Below the pieces are notes generated by a model. The model ran no database searches. It was not told the DNA's origin and saw nothing but the letters and a program-made list of their open reading frames with translations. The position numbers were made by a program, and so were the translations under genes. Shown here in pieces: positions 63,324 through 64,000 of a stretch of DNA of 64,000 nucleotides. The stretch lies in assembly GCA_913057645.1 (NCBI GenBank), contig CAJXOU010000009.1, positions 1 through 64,000 of the forward strand, given 5' to 3'. Numbering within the stretch: the stretch's first letter is position 1; every line of letters begins with the position of its first letter. Source of the stretch: an uncultured Rhodobiaceae bacterium (GTDB lineage Bacteria; Pseudomonadota; Alphaproteobacteria; Parvibaculales; Parvibaculaceae).

Positions 63324-64000
63324 TGCCGCGCTACAAGCTCACCATCGAGTATGACGGCTCGCCCTTCGTCGGCTGGCAGGCGCAGACGAACGGTCTGTCT
63401 GTCCAGCAGGTACTGCAGGACGGCATCAAGGGCTTCTGCGGGCAGGATGTGAAGGTGAACGGCGCGGGCCGCACCGACGCAGGCGTTCATGCGCTGGGAC
63501 AGGTCGCCCATATCGACCTCGAAACCGAAGTTGCCTGCGACACGCTGCGCGATGCGGTGAACGCGCATCTGCGCCCCCATCCCGTCGCCATTGTCGAAGC
63601 GGAGCAGGTGCCCGACGCCTTCGAGGCGCGTTTCTCCGCCGTGAAGCGGCACTACATGTACCGCATCGTCAACCGCCGCGCACCGCTGACGCTCGATCGT
63701 GGCCAGGCCTGGCTCGTGCACAAGCCGCTCGATGCGGACGCCATGCACGCCGCCGCGCAGGCCCTTGTCGGCCGCCACGACTTCACCACCTTCCGCTCCG
63801 TCCAGTGCCAGGCGAAATCGCCGGTGAAAACCGTCGATGAAATCTCCGTCGCGCGCTATGCCGATGAAATCGAGATCGTCTGCCGTGCGCGGAGTTTCCT
63901 CCACAATCAGGTGCGCTCCTTCGTCGGCACGCTGAGGCAGGTGGGCGAGGGCAAGTGGACGAAGCGCGACGTCGAAAAGGCGCTCGCCGCGAAGGATCGT
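63323..64000 (+). CDS. truA: tRNA pseudouridine synthase A (3' end cut by window)
   Basis: The first 226 codons of TruA, which makes pseudouridine at positions 38-40 of tRNAs. The catalytic Asp is D52 in [28 protein letters not shown] opens the protein, RHYMYRI lies near 110, and [15 protein letters not shown] near 192 is the second conserved region. The ATG overlaps the fmt stop (TGATG). The frame is open to the end of the window; about 20-30 residues are missing. Confidence 0.95.
   Translation, partial: MPRYKLTIEYDGSPFVGWQAQTNGLSVQQVLQDGIKGFCGQDVKVNGAGRTDAGVHALGQVAHIDLETEVACDTLRDAVNAHLRPHPVAIVEAEQVPDAFEARFSAVKRHYMYRIVNRRAPLTLDRGQAWLVHKPLDADAMHAAAQALVGRHDFTTFRSVQCQAKSPVKTVDEISVARYADEIEIVCRARSFLHNQVRSFVGTLRQVGEGKWTKRDVEKALAAKDR

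Overview
The window looks like chromosome from a GC-rich alphaproteobacterium. Inferred markers are the ffs (SRP RNA)-dnaX-ybaB-recR block, a cytochrome c next to kdsB-pheA, def-fmt-truA, a complete Tad/Cpa pilus locus with CtrA-type boxes (TTAA-N7-TTAA), and strong GC third-position bias that leaves long antisense open frames. The mixture of housekeeping and oxidative catabolic genes fits a Parvibaculum-like member of the Hyphomicrobiales. That genus guess rests on recall of gene content only. I see no prophage, insertion sequence, integrase or CRISPR array.

Layout. 0-3.4 kb: alpha/beta hydrolase, GT4 glycosyltransferase, a short GT9-like ORF, and infC with an apparent AUA start. 3.4-13.7 kb: a metabolic block. 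It holds a GDPD, a minus-strand run (iron alcohol dehydrogenase, TetR, acyl-CoA ligase, MBL hydrolase), a luciferase-like flavin monooxygenase, a MarR regulator convergent with a QueG-like iron-sulfur/SCP2 fusion (each preceded by nearly the same palindrome), and a phytanoyl-CoA dioxygenase-like enzyme. 13.8-15.6 kb: I78-like lipoprotein, VOC protein and a ccdAB toxin-antitoxin module with a four-copy operator repeated every 13 bp. 15.6-23.7 kb: rpmI-rplT, pheST, a hydrolase/enoyl-CoA hydratase pair, lepA. 23.7-39 kb: small membrane protein, tRNA-Ser(GGA) and the Tad pilus locus (two tadE-like genes, tadG, a stand-alone secretin N-domain protein, a Crp/Fnr regulator, flp pilin, cpaA-cpaB-cpaC-cpaD-cpaE-cpaF-tadB-tadC, tadD-like TPR lipoprotein). 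39-51.5 kb: TAXI-type binding protein, GST, M17 aminopeptidase, MarR, NlpC/P60 peptidase, and a Yej-type peptide importer with two tandem binding proteins. 51.6-64 kb: cytochrome c, kdsB, pheA, a membrane protein, nudC, ffs, dnaX-ybaB-recR, an AGCS symporter, rmuC, and def-fmt-truA, with truA cut by the window end.

How they fit together. The Tad genes encode a full Flp pilus machine: pilin, prepilin peptidase, secretin, ATPases, inner-membrane platform and minor pilins. The CtrA-like boxes suggest cell-cycle timing. The M17/C40/Yej block looks like a salvage route for cell-wall or other oligopeptides. The 5-13.7 kb block carries oxygenase, dehydrogenase, CoA-ligase and hydrolase functions suited to breakdown of an unidentified hydrophobic compound. 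With its paired MarR operators and the iron-sulfur/SCP2 fusion, it is the best candidate here for an undescribed pathway. The ccdAB operator array is the most striking non-coding structure.
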